NCBI GenBank assembly: GCA_002197995.1
Contig: NGZR01000001.1
Location: forward strand, 2,170,001-2,234,000
From: Gaeumannomyces sp. JS-464
Lineage: Eukaryota; Ascomycota; Sordariomycetes; Magnaporthales; Magnaporthaceae
Direction of reading: 5' to 3'
DNA: 64,000 nucleotides
The translations under genes and the position numbers were made by a program. Positions 60,929 through 64,000 of this stretch are shown one piece after another. The notes beneath the pieces were generated by a model. It saw nothing but the letters and a program-made list of their open reading frames with translations. It had not been told where the DNA came from and made no database searches. How positions within the stretch are numbered: position 1 is the first letter of the stretch; each line of letters opens with the position of its first letter.

Positions 60929-61207
60929 TCTTTGGAGCAAGCACGCTGCGCGCGAGGTTTTTTTCGGCCTCTAGAGCCATCGCTTCGAGACCACCTCGAC
61001 TGACATCTCCAAGATCTTTCTCTAGGTGCCTCTTCTACTATTTGCCAGAGAGACTTGCAGGCGCGACGCGTGGTGCTCCTCGCGTCGCTCCGGGTTACGT
61101 GGTCACCTGTCTCTTGGGTGACCACGATGCGTCTCCATCGGTAAGTTCGCACCTTTTCTTCGGCGCCGCCTTCCAAGCACGTCCCTCTTCTTCCCCATCA
61201 CAACCAC

Positions 61208-61319
61208 CAAAATGATGAATTTTCCAAATAAGTGCCTTTTTATTCGCAGTGGCCTCTCGAGCCCTTAGAGCCTTTTTTGGGCAGATGAGAGCAAATACCT
61301 TCCTTGGATGTCTGATTTG
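61208..61319 (+). ncRNA. U14: U14 box C/D snoRNA (snR128)
   Basis: U14 is essential for 18S rRNA maturation and guides one 18S 2'-O-methylation. Box C ATGATGA (61212-61218) and box D CTGA (61312-61315) are closed by a CAAA/TTTG stem. The 14 bases before box D, CCTTCCTTGGATGT, are the exact complement of the conserved 18S segment ACATCCAAGGAAGG. The fifth base from box D faces the C that U14 methylates in other eukaryotes. The internal ATTCGCAGT (about 61242-61250) is the second conserved U14 domain, complementary to 18S ACTGCGAAT. It lies inside intron 2 of the host transcript. Confidence 0.93.
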
Positions 61320-61458
61320 ATCACCCTTTGTTATGCCGCTTTACCTTGAACACAGTCTCGTTTGGAAGCAAACAGCTAACAAGGAGAAGATCTGCATAGA
61401 AAACTCTTGCCCCAATATCCTGAGGTACTCGACGGGCCACGCGATAGTTTCGTTCACG

Positions 61459-62116
61459 GTAAGATGCGTAGTCTCGGAGGGATGGTGTTCCCAGCCGACT
61501 TGATCATGATCATGTCATTTAGATAGGTACCTACCTTGATTCGAATCCATTCCAAGTGCCTGCTTCTGTTCATGTCATGTGTCAAGCTCTTCGTTTTTTC
61601 TCCGAATGCTGTTCCTCTTTACTTCGAAGTTAAATGCTCCTGTGCTCCCTTCCCTATTCCTCTGTTCTACTTTCCTCCCAAGTTCTTATGTTCCTTTGCC
61701 TGGCTCCTATATGCTCCTTTGCTTCTGATTCCTCTTGGACTGTTCAGTGATCCGGTATATCATAGGTTGTCAACTGGCTTCGGCAAGGTAACGTAAATGC
61801 CGTGGTTTTGCTATGTCTAAATCCGTGTCCTCACTCCCGCCTCCTACGCCACTGGACAAGTCCCCTTTGGTATCATGCCACCAGCTGTTGCCGAGGAAAA
61901 TCAAGGTCAGACCTGATGTTGGTCTGCCTGTGTTTAATGCGCCTGAATACGCCCGCCGGACCCCACGTCGAGCTTGCAAAAGGAAGGAAAATGTAGACAC
62001 AATGACAACACAATGACAAAACAACCAAGCCAAATAGTATAACATCAAACATGTCCCCTCCTTCAGCTCACGAGACAGCTCGCCCACGAGTGGGCGGGGC
62101 CCAGGTCGCCGCCCTT
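61459..62116. other. Convergent 3' intergenic, snoRNA host/HbrB gene
   Basis: Begins with a GTAAGA donor-like site, so the host transcript may continue with another exon. No further box C/D pair with a terminal stem was found. T/C-rich stretch at 61590-61740; no protein gene. Confidence 0.5.
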
Positions 62117-64000
62117 CTAAGGCACGCTGACCTCCTCCCTGACCGTGCCCGTAGAGCTGAAGGCGATGCTGCTGCCGCCGCCGCCAACACCACCAAAGCC
62201 TCCCAGAAAGTCGCCGCCGCGCCGCCGCGCCGCGCCCTGCCGCCGACCATGCCGCGTCTGTTCCTGCCCGTGCGGCCGCGGCCCAGCCAGTTGAGCTTGA
62301 GCAGGCGGCAGAGCTCCGACATGCGCTCGTCCTCGTCGCTCGCGTCGGCGGCGACGCCGATGCTCGAGAGCACGCTCATGCACTGCAGCATGCGGCCCAC
62401 CATCTCGGTCACCTGCTTGCTGTCCTCGGCGTTCTGCTCGCGCAGGCTGCCCAGGCTGGCCGCCAGGCCGCTTGCGCCCGGGGCGCCGAAGCCGCCGGGG
62501 CCCCCGGACCGCATCTGCAGGCTGCTGGGCGTGAAGGGCCGCAGCAGGCCGCCCTGGATGCTGGCGCCACCGTCGCTGCCGTGCGAGGCGTTGCTGATGC
62601 CGCGGCTACGGCTGCGCCTCCTGCTGCCCCGACCGCGGACCCGACGTCGCCGAGCAGCGTCGAGCCCGTGCTGTTGTAGCTTGCCATGGCCGGGTCGAGC
62701 GACGTGGCGGTGCCGGGGCGGGGGAGGTACGACGCCGACTGGGATATGCTGTTGAGAGAGAAGGAGCCCGTCGACTCGGCTGAGGGCGACGTCGAGAAGT
62801 GCGCCGTCTGGCTGCTGCCGAAACCACCGCTGCCGGCGCCGGTCGAGTCCGACTTGGGGATTGGCATGGGCGACGCGAGCGCCATGGAGGCGAGCGACTG
62901 CGGCAGGAACTCGAGCGAGAGGCGCGAGAACATGGCCTTGAGCGTGTCGTAGCGCGGCAGGATGACGCGGTCGCGGAACGACGTGAGCACCATGCGCCGG
63001 ATGTCTAGGACCGTCGACGCAGGGGAAACCGTGACGGGGCTCTTCTCCGAGGCCCCCAACTCCCCTTGCGGCTTGGCCAGGACGCCTCCCCAAAAGTCGC
63101 GGGCCTGCTCGGCGCTCATGAGCGAGCCGGCTCCCGCAAGCTCCAGGTCTAGGGGTAAGAACACGGCCTGCATATAAGGTAATATTGTGGTAAATGTAAA
63201 GATCCAGAGCTCCACCAGGGCCGGCACGAGCGTCTCCTCGGCCGTGACCCTGAGGGCCTGGTCCAGCGAGCTGAAGCCCGTGCTCAGCAGGTCGCGCACG
63301 TCCTCGACGATGACGTTGGGCAGCCGCTTCGCGATGGTGTACTGAATATGCATCGTGACGACGCGGTTGAGGTCCTCGATGGGCGGGCGCAGGTCCTCGC
63401 CCTCGAAAATGACGAGCAGCTTGGCCCTCAGGTACGGCCAGGCGTCGTCCATACCGATGCTGCTGAGGCCGAGCTTTCCCGAGTCGACCGAGTCGTGGAG
63501 GTACAGGCTTGACTGCCCCGCCGACCCCAGGCTGCCCGGGCCGGCCCAATCCGCTGCTGGCAGGGAGAGGCTTGACTCGGCGTTTTGTTCCTCCTTGCGC
63601 TTTTCCCGCAGTGCCCGCCCGCCATGTCTCAGGTCCAAGCCGCTCATGCTCTTGAACGTCGTCGAGCCCGGACCGGGGCTGGCAGGGACGTTGAAGCTGT
63701 AGAGGCTGCTTGGCGCGCTCGGGTCCGTCGGCCGTGAATTGCTGCGGGCTGAGGAGAGTGGCAGGTGGTACTCCTCCGACTTGTCCTTCAGCTTGTTCTT
63801 CTGCCGTGACAGGAAGTGGTGTTTCTTCTCCTTGTCCTTCTCGCCACCCTCGGGCTGTGCATCAGCGGCCCTGATTGTGGCCGAAGACGAGTTCGCGAGG
63901 CTGTAGAACGAATTGGCCGTCGAATCGAGGCTAGTGGTGCTAAAGTTGCCTCGTTGCAACGACGACAGGGCTGCCCCTATTTTCCCGGGGCTGGGTTGGG
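62117..64000 (-). CDS. HbrB/PRR5-family TORC2 subunit (5' end beyond window, two frame breaks)
   Basis: HbrB-like proteins (Bit61, PRR5/Protor) bind TORC2 and influence polar growth. The frame is open through the right edge, so the N-terminus is missing; the first visible residues include PGKIGAALSSLQRGNFSTTS. HbrB core: DAWPYLRAKLLVIFEGEDLR, PPIEDLNRVVTMHIQYTIAK, DLLSTGFSSLDQAL, LVPALVELWIFTFTTILPYM, AVFLPLDLEL, DIRRMVLTSFRDRVILPRYD. Then come a Ser-rich linker, MVGRMLQCMSVLSSIG and the C-terminal RRGGGDFLGGFGG with FSSTGTVREEVSVP ending at 62117. Frames switch near 62615-62645 and near 62205-62220, both in G/C-rich runs, with homology-like sequence on each side. A peripheral membrane-associated complex is the expected site of action. 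Confidence 0.86.

Larger units (their letters stand above)
60601..61458 (+). ncRNA. Spliced snoRNA host transcript without convincing ORF
   Basis: Three exons separated by introns with good signals. Exon 1 ends at 60721 (ACAG|GTAAGC). Intron 1 ends at the pyrimidine-rich TTTTCGGCCTCTAG at 60974. Exon 2 is 60975-61140 (ATCG|GTAAGT), intron 2 ends ACACAG at 61355, and exon 3 runs to a further donor GTAAGA at 61459. Each of the first two introns holds one box C/D snoRNA. The only ATG in exon 1 opens six codons (MAESIQ) and the joined exons show no domain, so the transcript probably exists to deliver snoRNAs. The 5' end is not resolved; 60601 is a nominal limit. Confidence 0.5.

Noticed and set aside
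61040..61130. 5S rRNA-like words (GGGTGACCACGATGCG)
   Set aside because: Only one short segment resembles 5S rRNA; the rest does not align, and it falls in exon 2 of the snoRNA host.

Overview
This is nuclear DNA of a filamentous ascomycete (Pezizomycotina, most likely a Sordariomycete). The genes have short GT-AG introns of about 57-300 bp and GC-rich coding DNA. The families present fit this: a HET-domain gene, a glucoamylase with a starch-binding domain, a SART1/Snu66 homologue, a PtaB-like LIM-domain-binding regulator, a Hook dynein adaptor and an HbrB TORC2 subunit. No transposon, CRISPR array or prokaryotic feature was seen, and no obvious RIP-like AT-rich blocks.

Layout, left to right: an HNH-nuclease-domain gene (896-2239); UreG (2737-3625); TSR1 (minus) head-to-head with UTP7 (plus) over a 366-bp promoter; peptidyl-tRNA hydrolase 2 (minus); nicotinamide riboside kinase (11046-12060); glucoamylase (minus); the Snu66/SART1 spliceosome protein; a tricalbin ER-plasma-membrane tether (19787-23503); a 58-residue single-TM microprotein; two unrecognised genes; a secreted alpha/beta hydrolase; a HET-domain gene (30611-33119); a second HNH-domain gene (minus, 34162-35811); a DUF5315-like protein; a small I9-type inhibitor; Hook; ATG8 (minus); coproporphyrinogen oxidase; a SWIM zinc-finger protein; RPN8 (minus); adenylate kinase; the PtaB-like regulator (minus); a spliced gene without a convincing ORF that carries two intronic box C/D snoRNAs, one of them U14; and an HbrB-family gene running off the right edge.

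Most genes are independent housekeeping units. Three link functionally: TSR1, UTP7 and U14 all serve 18S rRNA / 40S subunit biogenesis. The accessory part is about 29-36 kb (hydrolase, HET gene, HNH paralogue, repeat-rich spacers), with a related HNH gene at the left end.

Quality warning: about 20 single- or double-base reading-frame breaks occur in conserved, often essential genes (TSR1, PTH2, RPN8, ADK1, HEM13 and others). Most are one missing base in a short G or C run. They look like assembly errors, so the genes are annotated across the breaks and are not called pseudogenes.
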